A model generated the notes under the pieces. The model was not told the DNA's origin, searched no databases, and saw nothing but the letters and a program-made list of their open reading frames with translations. A stretch of 54,587 nucleotides of DNA from an uncultured Oscillospiraceae bacterium (lineage in GTDB: Bacteria; Bacillota; Clostridia; Oscillospirales; Ruminococcaceae), in NCBI GenBank assembly GCA_910579125.1, contig CAJTTH010000019.1, positions 1-54,587 of the forward strand. Direction: 5' to 3'. Positions 1-7,033 of the stretch are shown here, one piece after another. The translations under genes and the position numbers were made by a program. Position 1 is the first letter of the stretch. Every line of letters starts with the position of its first letter.

Positions 1-615
1 AGCCAACCTCATTTTTGAAAATACAGCCAAATCACCAAATTCAAAGGAATAATTATAAAGCAAATTTTCCAAAAGATTGTACATTTTATACTCATATGGT
101 GAAAAAAAGTCGTTTTTGCTTGCATATATTGACGACATAAGTTTTGGGTTGGCTCTTACACGATCAACTATTTCATAAATAGGGTCTTTAGCATTGAGAG
201 AGTCTTCGCCGCAATCGTTATTGGGCTCCTTTTCGTCAATGAGATTGTCAATCGAGTTTAAAAGACTATTACAATCGTTTTCCAAATCATCTATGCGGGC
301 TTGATAATTGCAAATAGTATGATTGGCTTTTTTCACTTTCTCGTTAGCGTCGTGTAATCTTTTTTCGCAGATTGCATTTTTTTCTTTCAGCCTTGCCAGT
401 TCTTCGCTTACTGCGTTTGGTATTGTAGTATTTAGAGAAGATTGTTCCGCTTTATATCTTTCAATCTCTCTTTGTGCTTGATTAAGTTCAGACAAATAGC
501 GGCTGCATTTTTCATTCAATTGTGCGACTTCGGCATCCAAAATATTAGTTTTCTTATTACTTGTTTCAAGTTCCTTTTTTAGCTTGGCGATTTCTTTACG
601 TCCAAAAAAACTCAT
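1..615 (-). CDS. Partial coiled-coil protein with start of a DUF2726-like domain (runs off left edge)
   Basis: Reading the minus strand from the ATG at 615 gives 205 open codons to the window edge, so only the N-terminal part is present. It begins MSFFGRKEIAKLKKELE and continues as a long charged heptad-rich coiled coil to about residue 135. An acidic linker follows. Residues about 165-205 contain FFSPYEYKMYNLLENLLY and end FSKMRLA, which matches the opening of DUF2726 (a nuclease-like fold of unknown substrate, often behind coiled coils). An AAGGAG-type ribosome site sits about 8 bases upstream. The AT-rich composition differs from the housekeeping genes to the right, so an accessory origin is likely. 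The DUF2726 assignment rests on about 40 residues and is inference. Confidence 0.8.
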   Translation of the reverse strand, partial: MSFFGRKEIAKLKKELETSNKKTNILDAEVAQLNEKCSRYLSELNQAQREIERYKAEQSSLNTTIPNAVSEELARLKEKNAICEKRLHDANEKVKKANHTICNYQARIDDLENDCNSLLNSIDNLIDEKEPNNDCGEDSLNAKDPIYEIVDRVRANPKLMSSIYASKNDFFSPYEYKMYNLLENLLYNYSFEFGDLAVFSKMRLA

Positions 616-696
616 AGTGTTAGCTCCTTACAAAAATGCAAATTGTGCTATAATATATCACAACAACCCAAATATAAAAGTTTTTTCAAAAGGGTA

Positions 697-725
697 TTGA
701 CAATAGCCTATCAATGTGATATAAT
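697..725 (+). promoter_or_regulatory. Consensus sigma-A promoter with no convincing gene
   Basis: TTGACA (697-702), 17 bp spacer, TATAAT (720-725), with TGTGA directly before the -10. Predicted start is near 732. The only downstream frame (75 codons from 731) would be leaderless and has no recognisable composition, so the product is more likely an RNA. It faces the minus-strand promoter at 870-899 across about 140 bp. Confidence 0.7.
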
Positions 726-735
726 AAAAAATGGC

Positions 736-864
736 AAACAAAAAACGCCCGCAACCTAGTAGAGTGCATCAACACTCCGCTAGGCAACCAGACAGAAACA
801 GACAGAAACGGCAATTTCTGAATGGCTTTTACGAACGTCTTTATTGTGCTACTTTGAGCCTTAC
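736..864 (-). ncRNA. Candidate small RNA between convergent promoters
   Basis: Transcription from the minus promoter at 870-899 would start near 863. The RNA would begin with a GCCGTAAGGC hairpin. Near its 3' end it has a strong interrupted stem: CCTAG and GAGTG (755-766) pair with CACTC and CTAGG (773-784). A run of six U (745-740) follows about nine bases after the stem, so it is not a textbook terminator. The opposite promoter (697-725) would make an antisense transcript over the same DNA. No Rfam family is recognised by eye; this is a structural inference. Confidence 0.35.
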
Positions 865-869
865 GGCTT

Positions 870-899
870 ATTATAGCACATTAAATATACTTTTGTCAA
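870..899 (-). promoter_or_regulatory. Sigma-A promoter reading left
   Basis: On the minus strand: TTGACA (899-894), 18 bp spacer, TATAAT (875-870). Both hexamers are consensus. It points at the hairpin-rich segment 736-864 and converges with the promoter at 697-725. Confidence 0.6.
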
Positions 900-1340
900 G
901 AGCTTTCGGATTTTGTCGCATTCATCTGGGGGCTCTTTGGCTTTGCCCGAGTTTGTGATCAAACTCGAAAATTGAATTCCTCTGTTGCGAGAACAAGCTT
1001 TCTGCTGTTAGGACTTACGCCACGAAAACTGTCACCGTTTTCATTCACGGTATGTACAGTCGAGCGAGTATCCCTACGTGATGTCTGGGTAAACAGAGCA
1101 GTCACACCAGCCGCGAAATCGGCGCGGCAAGAAAGAACGGGTGGAGCAGTGTGCGTTGCCACTGTGGACAAACCATCAAAAGCAAAAGTGTAACAACTAG
1201 GAGGGTAAAAAAGTATAACTCACGGGGCGGCGATCGTTCCACCGAGAACCGTTCCGTGTTTTATATAAATATACTTATGTACAACAAAGAGATTACACTT
1301 TCAGTTAAGATCGTGCAATCTGTTTGTCGTGAAATTTGGT
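900..1340. other. Gene-free stretch left of tRNA-Gln
   Basis: About 440 bases without a frame I can support. Short frames exist on both strands (for example 959-1171 minus and 972-1193 plus), but none has a good ribosome site plus recognisable protein character. The stretch is probably debris of a mobile element attached next to the tRNA. I could not find a repeat of the tRNA-Gln 3' end here that would mark an attachment site. Confidence 0.5.
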
Positions 1341-1412
1341 TGGGGCGGAAGGATTTGAACCCTCGGAATGGTGGAGTCAGAGTCCACTGCCTTACCGCTT
1401 GGCGACGCCCCA
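1341..1412 (-). tRNA. tRNA-Gln (CTG anticodon)
   Basis: The minus strand folds as a 72-nt cloverleaf: acceptor TGGGGCG paired with the CGCCCCA end, D arm GCCAAGCGGTAAGGC, anticodon stem GTGGA/TCCAC around loop CTCTGAC (anticodon CTG), and a T arm with GTTCAAA. The Gln-typical opening TGGGG and the loop sequence support the identity. CCA is not encoded. A perfect promoter lies upstream at 1429-1457. Confidence 0.95.
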
Positions 1413-1428
1413 ATGATTAACTTTTAAT

Positions 1429-1457
1429 ATTATATCACAAATTTACCTATTTGTCAA
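1429..1457 (-). promoter_or_regulatory. Promoter of tRNA-Gln
   Basis: Minus strand TTGACA (1457-1452), 17 bp, TATAAT (1434-1429), with the extended TGTGATATAAT. It lies 17 bp upstream of the tRNA. Confidence 0.8.
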
Positions 1458-1565
1458 TTGCTTTTCCTTACAAATATTATTTTGATCGCATTTTTGTAAA
1501 ATATGCATATATTCTCTGCGTTCTATAACTTTTTTTTGACAATTATAAAGAATTTAAAAAAGACC

Positions 1566-1594
1566 TTGACTTTTGTTATATAATGTGGTATAAT
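1566..1594 (+). promoter_or_regulatory. Promoter of tRNA-Met/tRNA-Glu
   Basis: TTGACT (1566-1571), 17 bp, TATAAT (1589-1594), 30 bp before the first tRNA of the pair. Confidence 0.8.
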
Positions 1595-1623
1595 AACCTA
1601 GTCACAAGGTTGTGATTATATGT

Positions 1624-1700
1624 GGCGGCATAGCTCAGTTGGCTAGAGCACTTGGTTCATACCCAGGGTGTCGTTGGTTCAAATCCGACTGCCGCTACCA
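1624..1700 (+). tRNA. tRNA-Met (CAT, elongator)
   Basis: 77 nt with encoded CCA. Acceptor GGCGGCA pairs with TGCCGCT, the D arm is GCTC..GAGC, and the anticodon stem CTTGG/CCAGG encloses TTCATAC (anticodon CAT). The G1 start and the absence of the three G-C pairs in the anticodon stem argue for elongator rather than initiator Met. It closely resembles the Bacillus elongator tRNA-Met. Confidence 0.95.
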
Positions 1701-1705
1701 TTTTT

Positions 1706-1780
1706 GGCCCGTTGGTCAAGAGGTTAAGACATCGCCCTTTCACGGCGGAATCATGGGTTCAATTCCCGTACGGGTCACCA
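1706..1780 (+). tRNA. tRNA-Glu (TTC)
   Basis: 75 nt with encoded CCA. Acceptor GGCCCGT pairs with ACGGGTC, and the anticodon stem TCGCC/GGCGG encloses CTTTCAC (anticodon TTC). It is co-transcribed with tRNA-Met, five bases downstream of it. Confidence 0.95.
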
Positions 1781-1793
1781 ATGCAAGTCAAAT

Positions 1794-1915
1794 CCGAACA
1801 CACCGTATTTCATATTTGTAAACGGCGTGTTCGGCATTGTGGCGTTTCGGTAAAAGAAAAAGCTCGCGAGGGATAACCTCGCGGGCTTTGCCGTGTCCAA
1901 ATCGGACACATTTAT
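1794..1915 (+). terminator. Three tandem hairpins ending the tRNA operon
   Basis: Stems at 1794-1806/1822-1834 (13 bp, one mismatch), 1861-1871/1877-1887 (11 bp, one wobble, followed by TTTG) and 1893-1898/1904-1909 (GTGTCC/GGACAC, followed by ATTTATTTT). The last two look like intrinsic terminators for plus-strand transcription. Confidence 0.6.
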
Positions 1916-1956
1916 TTTACAAACGGCATTTCAATGTTTGTGGGATCAATGTAATC

Positions 1957-2274
1957 TTACAAAGCTGTATTTGCCGCCCACCTTGTCTTTGCGTATTCAA
2001 GTACGGATTCAATAAGCCGTTCAATCTCTTTCGGCGTTATGAAAACGGTTACAATTTTAGGTAACTTTTCGTATATCCATTCTATAACCGCCGCTTTCTT
2101 CAGCTCCCCCGTACCCGCTCCAAATTCCTTTTCAGCACGTGAAACAAGGGCGAACAAAATCTTTTTAACAACCTCAATGCGTCCGTGCCTATAAAGGAAA
2201 ATCAGAACGGAGATAAACGCGAGAACAAGAAGCAAGCTCACCCAATTACTAACCAAAAATTTAATTATATCCAT
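1957..2274 (-). CDS. Phage holin, LL-H-like family
   Basis: 105 aa. Residues about 8-28 form one hydrophobic membrane helix. A basic stretch and then VSRAEKEFGAGTGELKKAAV follow; this segment is characteristic of the small LL-H-type phage holins of Firmicutes phages (holins permeabilise the membrane at lysis). The C-terminal half is amphipathic. It lies upstream (in minus-strand sense) of no complete lysin, because the endolysin beside it is only a tail fragment, so the gene is probably prophage residue rather than part of a working lysis cassette. The ATG at 2274 fits, with GAGGTGAATA just upstream. Confidence 0.75.
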   Translation of the reverse strand: MDIIKFLVSNWVSLLLVLAFISVLIFLYRHGRIEVVKKILFALVSRAEKEFGAGTGELKKAAVIEWIYEKLPKIVTVFITPKEIERLIESVLEYAKTRWAANTAL

Positions 2275-2284
2275 TATTCACCTC

Positions 2285-2460
2285 TTACTTTGTCACATTA
2301 GCGGGATCAACCCAACCATAAACATCATTGCCGTCCTCGCTTATGAGGTGAAGCGGGTGTTTTGCTCCGCTGCTCGTTACTGTTACTTTACAGCGGCTTG
2401 CTTCGCGCGTGGCACTTGCTTTTGCCCGCCGCGTGGTGAATCGTGATTTTGCGTATCTTA
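2285..2460 (-). pseudogene. C-terminal remnant of a phage endolysin or tail-associated protein
   Basis: The minus frame ending in the TAA at 2287-2285 is open back to about 2460 but has no start. Its translation ends KHPLHLISEDGNDVYGWV followed by DPANVTK. This resembles the C-terminal tails of Firmicutes phage endolysins and LysM/SH3-type wall-binding proteins (VYGWVD-type endings). The stop lies 10 bases before the holin start, the usual lysis-module spacing. The N-terminal catalytic part is missing and XRE-encoding DNA lies in its place. Confidence 0.5.
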
Positions 2461-2706
2461 TCACGGCGGGGCTTGTTGCAATGTAGCGAAAGCTGTGTAT
2501 TCAACCAAACTGCTATATTCTAAAACGTTGTTCAAACCGCATTTTAAAACCGCTAAAATTCGGTTCAGATAATCCAATTTTATAAAATCCGCGTTATTAT
2601 TGCAGATATCCGAAATCGTTGGCGGGCGTATTCCCGTGCGCTTTGCGAACTCCGACTGCGTCATATTGCGGCTCTCGAGAAGCGAACGCAGCTTGATGTT
2701 GATCAT
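2461..2706 (-). CDS. XRE/Cro-type small DNA-binding regulator
   Basis: 81 aa. Residues 1-65 form a single helix-turn-helix domain of the compact Cro/YozG type; MTQSEFAKRTGIRPPTISDI covers helices 2 and 3. The remaining 15 residues have no evident domain. A strong GGAGG precedes the ATG at 2706. Such regulators are common in prophages and plasmids, and the neighbours here are phage debris, so it is probably a former prophage regulator. An inverted AT-rich repeat (AATAATT..AATTATT near 2785-2810) upstream could be its operator (inference). Confidence 0.75.
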   Translation of the reverse strand: MINIKLRSLLESRNMTQSEFAKRTGIRPPTISDICNNNADFIKLDYLNRILAVLKCGLNNVLEYSSLVEYTAFATLQQAPP

Positions 2707-2804
2707 AAAAACCTCCGATTTATTTTGTTTGCGCCATGCAACAAAATCCGTTATTCACTTCGTAAAAAAATAAATAAACCGCATCAATAATTTGTAATTA
2801 TCAA

Positions 2805-2837
2805 TTATTTGAAACGACTGTTCCAGTCAATTTTCAT
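2805..2837 (-). pseudogene. Ten-codon stub of a phi-LC3-type phage holin
   Basis: Minus-strand ATG at 2837 gives MKIDWNSRFK then a stop. Phi-LC3-family holins start with very similar residues (MKINWKVRFK-like), followed by a membrane helix that is missing here. GGAGGACTGTAAA supplies a ribosome site that overlaps the end of the preceding frame, as in intact phage modules. The identity rests on ten residues only. Confidence 0.4.
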
Positions 2838-2838
2838 T

Positions 2839-3070
2839 TTACAGTCCTCCTATCGAATTCAACAGCTCGGCGATCTCCTGTGTTTTTGTCGGCTGCCTTT
2901 CAATACAGCTCAGTGCGATCTTCAGCGCGTTTTCTTTTCGCGCTTTGGAGAAATAAAACGCGTTGCTCACCGAGACTTCGGTACCGTTTACATCGGGAAG
3001 ATTTATTGCCGTGCCTGCGGATAGCGCGGCAACGCCCTCGCCGTCTATTTTCCGTTCAAACGGCGTTAGC
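2839..3070 (-). pseudogene. C-terminal fragment of an unrecognised (phage?) gene
   Basis: Minus frame ending at the TAA 2841-2839, open back to about 3070 without a start. It contains SNAFYFSKARKENALKIAL and ends ELLNSIGGL. I do not recognise the family. Position directly before a phi-LC3-type holin stub suggests a late phage gene. Its open frame overlaps the end of the broken gene to the right in another frame, so the junction near 3066 is probably a deletion point. Confidence 0.35.
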
Positions 3071-4163
3071 CGTCCTCGGTTGTTTCCGTGCCGTCGCCGA
3101 TCTCCTCATTAAGTTTATCGATCTCCTGTAGAACATTAAAACCCATATCGTTCATAGGATAAATTACCTTCTGCCACATAATATTGAATGCCGGAAGATC
3201 CTGCTCGCTTACTTGAAATTGGCTCATAAAATCGTTCATGCTTGTACCCGCGGGTGCCATAAGCATCATTTCAAGCGCCTCTCTTACCTTTTCTGCCATC
3301 TCGTCATCCACGTCTGCAGCCTCAAGCAGATTTTTTGATGTGCCCTCATAGTGTTTTTCAACCCGTCAGCGCCCTTTTCGGGAGTATTTATACATATCGC
3401 TGCTATGTAACTGCCCTTATCCTTGATGTCCAGAGCAGCCGCAAAAAATGAGGCTTCATGTGAAATTTCGTAATTCACGTCAAAGCTAAAAAATAATACA
3501 CAGCGCAGCGCGGCACGTTCCACGCCGCCGTGGTCGGGTTGTTCTTTAAACCGACATACGCGGAATGCAGCTGAACGTTTTCAATGTTGACCTTGCTGTT
3601 CGTTCTTGTACCTGTTCCCATATCAACGCCCGATAATTCTTCTAATATATTGCCAGCATACAATATCGAGTGTCGCCGCTATTAAGTTTCTCCACCTCGC
3701 TGTTGCTACTGTCCTCTGCGATCTTCATTAACTCTGCCTACTCCTCGGCAGTCAGATCGTCGGGGGAGGTAATGTATTTTGACAGCCCCTCCACCACAAA
3801 TGTCAGTTTGGTGTTTGAAACGTTTACATTTGCTTTTTTCAGCGGTTCTTCGTCACACTTTATGGTAACGGTGATCGTATCCCCGTTTGACAGCGTTCCG
3901 TTGTTTTCGATAGGCTCTGTGTGCAGGCCGTTTATAATGCTCGCCGCGGACAGCATATTCATATCGCCTAATAGGGGAAGTATGTATTTTTCATCGATAT
4001 CAACGCTTGCCGTTCCTTCGCCGTCATATCCTCTTACGCTGATAGATGTGCATTTCTCCAGATCGATAGCGATCGTTTTTGTCACTTCGCAACATCGTGT
4101 TGCGTTGTGCCAGCGATGGTCTGAAATATTCCCAATGTCGGGGGTGCGGGGCAAATACGACAA
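3066..4163 (-). pseudogene. Broken gene for a beta-rich exported/lipoprotein-like protein, at least four frames
   Basis: Four consecutive minus frames (4163-3738, 3663-3475, 3523-3284, 3311-3066) read as pieces of one protein. The first carries SVRGYDGEGTASVDIDEKY and TLSNGDTITVTIKCDEEPL, typical of repeated beta-sandwich domains in large Clostridia membrane proteins that carry an N-terminal zinc ribbon. After the stop at 3738 the same frame continues AELMKIAEDSSNSEVEKL, so a single nonsense mutation split it. Later pieces (VNYEISHEASFFAAALDI) are displaced by frameshifts. The zinc-ribbon and membrane N-terminus is missing. Family assignment is by memory of motifs; decay is seen directly. Confidence 0.6.
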
Positions 4164-4212
4164 TGTTTACAGGCAAACAAGCGGAGAAAATTCGCTGTTA
4201 AAATACATGGAA

Positions 4213-4345
4213 ACGGCTCTGTAATCGCACAGAGCCGTGACCGTTTGCACACTGAAAAGTGTGCAAGCCCACATGTTTCTCTTTACGGGTTCAGTGAATT
4301 TATTAAAGTATCCCCCTGTGCATCCTGAAGGGCGCACAGGGGGAT
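4213..4345. terminator. Three strong hairpins between the pseudogene and the ABC operon
   Basis: Perfect stems: ACGGCTCTGT/ACAGAGCCGT (4213-4222/4229-4238), TTGCACACT/AGTGTGCAA around a GAAA loop (4245-4253/4258-4266), and ATCCCCCTGTGC/GCACAGGGGGAT (4310-4321/4334-4345). The 12-bp stem is well placed to terminate the minus-strand importer operon, although the U tract (ACTTTAATAAA) is weak. The other two are unexplained. Confidence 0.5.
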
Positions 4346-4416
4346 TCGTCCTATTCGGTTTTTCGTGATTTCTCCGTTAAGGGTATCACCCATTCGGGAA
4401 GGGCTTTTATTTCGGG

Positions 4417-5205
4417 TCACGGATTCTCCAGCGACTTTTCGAGAAAGCTCTTTGTTTTTTCGCTCTTCGGCGCGCCGAAAACCTCGTCAGGTGTACCGTA
4501 TTCCTCGATAACGCCGTCCGCCATAAAGATGACCTTATCGGCAACTCCGCGCGCAAAATTCATCTCGTGAGTTACCACTATCATCGTGCGGTCGGAGGTT
4601 TTCAATTCGCGGATAACACGCAGCACCTCGCCCGTAAGCTCCGGGTCAAGCGCGGAGGTCGGCTCGTCAAAGCAGAGAATATCGGGGTTCAGAGCCAGCG
4701 CACGCGCGATAGCAACACGCTGCTGCTGCCCACCCGAAAGCTCGCAGGGGAAATTGTTCACTTTATCGGACAGTCCGACTGTGTCAAGCAGACGGCGCGA
4801 GTTGTCGTCGATCTGCTTTTTTATTTCCTTTTTCTCCGCCTTGGAGAACTTTTTGCCTTTAAGCTGCCGAAGATCGGGGGCTAATGAAACGTTCTTCAAA
4901 ACGTTATACTGCGGAAACAGATTGAACTGCTGAAACACCAACCCGAAATGCAGCCGTTTTTCGCGCTTCTCTGCGTCGGAATACGGTGGCTCGTCCGAAT
5001 TGAACAGAACGTTCCCGTTGACGGATATTGTACCCGTGTCGGGTGTTTCGAGGAAATTCATACAGCGCAGCAGTGTGGTTTTGCCGCTGCCCGAGCTGCC
5101 GATTATCGCAAGCACCTCTCCCTTCTCCATTGAGAAGTCGATGCCCTTTAATACCTCCGTTTTGCCGAAGGATTTGAAAATATTTTTTACTTCTAAAAAC
5201 GACAT
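4417..5205 (-). CDS. Polar amino acid ABC transporter, ATP-binding protein
   Basis: 262 aa, the usual size of GlnQ/ArtM/TcyN-type ATPases that power import of a polar amino acid. Visible motifs: Walker A GSSGSGKTT (36-44), Q-loop FQQFNLFP, signature LSGGQ (156-160), Walker B ILCFDEP (176-182), D-loop SALDPE and switch His in VVTHEM. It has an insertion rich in Lys/Glu (about 115-135) before the signature. It follows the permease (gap 12 bp) and binding protein in one minus-strand operon. Substrate cannot be fixed from the sequence; cystine, glutamine and arginine transporters look alike here. Confidence 0.93.
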   Translation of the reverse strand: MSFLEVKNIFKSFGKTEVLKGIDFSMEKGEVLAIIGSSGSGKTTLLRCMNFLETPDTGTISVNGNVLFNSDEPPYSDAEKREKRLHFGLVFQQFNLFPQYNVLKNVSLAPDLRQLKGKKFSKAEKKEIKKQIDDNSRRLLDTVGLSDKVNNFPCELSGGQQQRVAIARALALNPDILCFDEPTSALDPELTGEVLRVIRELKTSDRTMIVVTHEMNFARGVADKVIFMADGVIEEYGTPDEVFGAPKSEKTKSFLEKSLENP

Positions 5206-5217
5206 TTTGATCCTCCG

Positions 5218-5865
5218 TCAACCGCTGTAGTAGTTCATCTTCTTTTCGGCGAAATTCAGCAGCATCGTAAGCAGCGCCGAGAAAAGCAAATAAAACGCGC
5301 CGACATAGAACAACGGCCAGATTATACCCTTTACGGAAATAATGTTTTCAGCCGCCTTGACAAGCTCTGCAACCGCAATTACGCGCGCAAGCGACGTATC
5401 CTTAACCAGTGTAATGATCTCGTTGCCCATAGGCGGCACTATGCGCTTTACTACCTGAAACAGTACTATTTTAAAGAAGATCTGAGTTTTCGTCATACCG
5501 AGCACCTGCCCCGCCTCGTATTGCCCCTTAGAAATGCTCTCGATACCGCCGCGGTATATCTCCGAAAAATAGCAGGAATAATTTATCACAAACGCAATAA
5601 GCACTGCTGTAAGCCGAGGCAGCTTGACATCCCAGTTCAGCAATCCCGGTCCGTAGAATATCAGAATGATTTGCAGCATAAGCGGCGTTCCGCGAATTAT
5701 CCACACAAACACTTTTGTTATCCACTTTATCGGCGGAATTTTCGACATAGAGCCGAATGTGATGATAAGTCCCAGCGGCAGCGACGCGGCGAGTGTTATT
5801 CCGAAAATCAGAAGCGTTATGCCGAAGCCGTCCGCAAGCTGGCGTGTTACGTCCCAAAAACTCAT
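5218..5865 (-). CDS. Polar amino acid ABC transporter, permease
   Basis: 215 aa, about five membrane helices, of the HEQRo (His/Glu/Gln/Arg/opine) permease group. The EAA loop that docks the ATPase is seen as EAGQVLGMTKTQIFFKIVL. RGTPLMLQIILIFYG near residue 60 is a hallmark of the family. Start ATG at 5865 has GGGGAAGACC upstream. A hairpin in the 80-bp gap to the binding protein could lower expression relative to that gene. Confidence 0.93.
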   Translation of the reverse strand: MSFWDVTRQLADGFGITLLIFGITLAASLPLGLIITFGSMSKIPPIKWITKVFVWIIRGTPLMLQIILIFYGPGLLNWDVKLPRLTAVLIAFVINYSCYFSEIYRGGIESISKGQYEAGQVLGMTKTQIFFKIVLFQVVKRIVPPMGNEIITLVKDTSLARVIAVAELVKAAENIISVKGIIWPLFYVGAFYLLFSALLTMLLNFAEKKMNYYSG

Positions 5866-5889
5866 ACGGTCTTCCCCTTTAATTACAAA

Positions 5890-5920
5890 GCACGGCGCGA
5901 GAGCTGCCCGCTACCCGTGC
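5890..5920 (-). terminator. Inter-cistronic hairpin between binding protein and permease
   Basis: GCACGG (5890-5895) pairs with CCGTGC (5915-5920). In minus-strand sense it is followed by TTTGTAATTAAA. Placement between an abundant binding protein gene and the membrane components suggests an attenuator or mRNA-stabilising stem (inference). Confidence 0.3.
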
Positions 5921-5945
5921 CGTGTCTATTTTGTGCGTTCGTTCA

Positions 5946-6857
5946 TTAAGCGCCGATAAGAAGCGCGTCGTCAAGATTGTACTTCTTCGCGATCTCAAGC
6001 AGCTTGCCCTCAGCAGCCAACTCATCAATAGCCGCGTTGATCTTCGCAATAGTTTCGGTATCGCCGAGACGCGCGCCGATAGCGTACTCCTCGTCGGTGT
6101 TCTGAATATTCTCAAGAACCTTCAAATCGGCAAAATCGGTTCCCTCTGCGGTAGCCGCCTTAGCCATTGTAAAGTCGATAATGCAAGCGTCCGCCTGACC
6201 AGTCTTTACCTCAAGCAACGCGTCCTTTTGCGCCTCCATGCTCACCTTTGTGCAGCCCTTGAGCGCTTCGTCATTTTTGATAACGTCCTCACCCGCAGAG
6301 CCGCCCTCAACCGCTATGGTAATGCTGCCCATTTCCGCGGTAGTAGGGTACTTGTCGGCGTTCTCCGCCTTAACGACGGTAGCCTGTTTGTTCTTCAAAT
6401 ACGATTTTGAGAACAGCATATTCTCTTTTCTTTCATCGGTAACGGTAAGACCGTTCCATACAAGGTCGATCGTCTTTGCGTTCAACTCGAACTCCTTTTT
6501 AGTCCACTCGATAACTTGGAAATCGGGTTCAACGCCAAGCTTTTCACATACCGCCTTGGTGAACTCGGTCTCAAATCCGATAAGCTCGCCGCTGTCATCC
6601 TGATAATTCATAGGAACATTGTAGGTAATGCCGACTACCAGCTTGCCCTTGTTGACAATGTAATCCCAATCAGTCTCGCCGCCGTTGTTGTCGGGAGTGC
6701 TGCTGTCGCCGTCCGCAGAGCTGTTGTTATTTGTCGAGTTTGCTCCGGAATTGTCAACCGAACCGTTGACATTCGAGTTGCTTTCACCGCCGCCGCAGCC
6801 GCAAAGACCAAGGCACATTACCGCGCCCACAAGCACGGAGAGTATTCTTTTCTTCAT
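5946..6857 (-). CDS. Polar amino acid ABC transporter, substrate-binding lipoprotein
   Basis: 303 aa. Signal peptide with lipobox LCGC (lipid-modified Cys21), then a Ser/Asn/Gly-rich tether to about residue 60. The rest is an SBP_bac_3 fold: KLVVGITYNVPMNYQDDSGE and a GFETEFTKAVCEKLGV region typical of ligand-binding lobe 1, WNGLTVTDERKENMLFS in the hinge region, and GGSAGEDVI in lobe 2. It captures the amino acid outside the membrane and hands it to the permease. AAAGGA precedes the ATG. First gene of the operon. Confidence 0.93.
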   Translation of the reverse strand: MKKRILSVLVGAVMCLGLCGCGGGESNSNVNGSVDNSGANSTNNNSSADGDSSTPDNNGGETDWDYIVNKGKLVVGITYNVPMNYQDDSGELIGFETEFTKAVCEKLGVEPDFQVIEWTKKEFELNAKTIDLVWNGLTVTDERKENMLFSKSYLKNKQATVVKAENADKYPTTAEMGSITIAVEGGSAGEDVIKNDEALKGCTKVSMEAQKDALLEVKTGQADACIIDFTMAKAATAEGTDFADLKVLENIQNTDEEYAIGARLGDTETIAKINAAIDELAAEGKLLEIAKKYNLDDALLIGA

Positions 6858-6932
6858 AATAATTATCGTCCTTTCGTGTTCTATTATCTGTTTATCACGG
6901 TAAAGCGAACAAGCCGCTATACCACAAATGTT

Positions 6933-6961
6933 ATTTTATCACATTGAGCTTGTTTTGTCAA
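6933..6961 (-). promoter_or_regulatory. Promoter of the amino acid ABC operon
   Basis: Minus strand TTGACA (6961-6956), 17 bp, TAAAAT (6938-6933), with TGTGA before the -10. It leaves about a 70-nt leader before the lipoprotein start. No T-box or riboswitch shape is evident in so short a leader. Confidence 0.75.
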
Positions 6962-7033
6962 TAGATTGCGGACAGTTCAGCCTTTTTAACAAATTTTGCG
7001 GTTTTTCGGCGATTTTTTAGTAACAATTTTCCG

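Noticed and set aside
731..958. 75-codon plus frame right after a perfect promoter
   Set aside because: It would need leaderless translation, has odd composition, and the DNA is rich in RNA stems; treated as non-coding.
959..1171. 70-codon minus frame (and overlapping plus frames)
   Set aside because: No ribosome site at its start and no protein features; cannot be supported.
3670..4224. 184-codon plus-strand frame
   Set aside because: It is Ser/Phe-rich shadow sequence opposite the broken minus-strand gene, whose motifs are clear.
6862..6930. T-box or riboswitch before the amino acid importer
   Set aside because: The leader is only about 70 nt and has no T-box or specifier-like structure.
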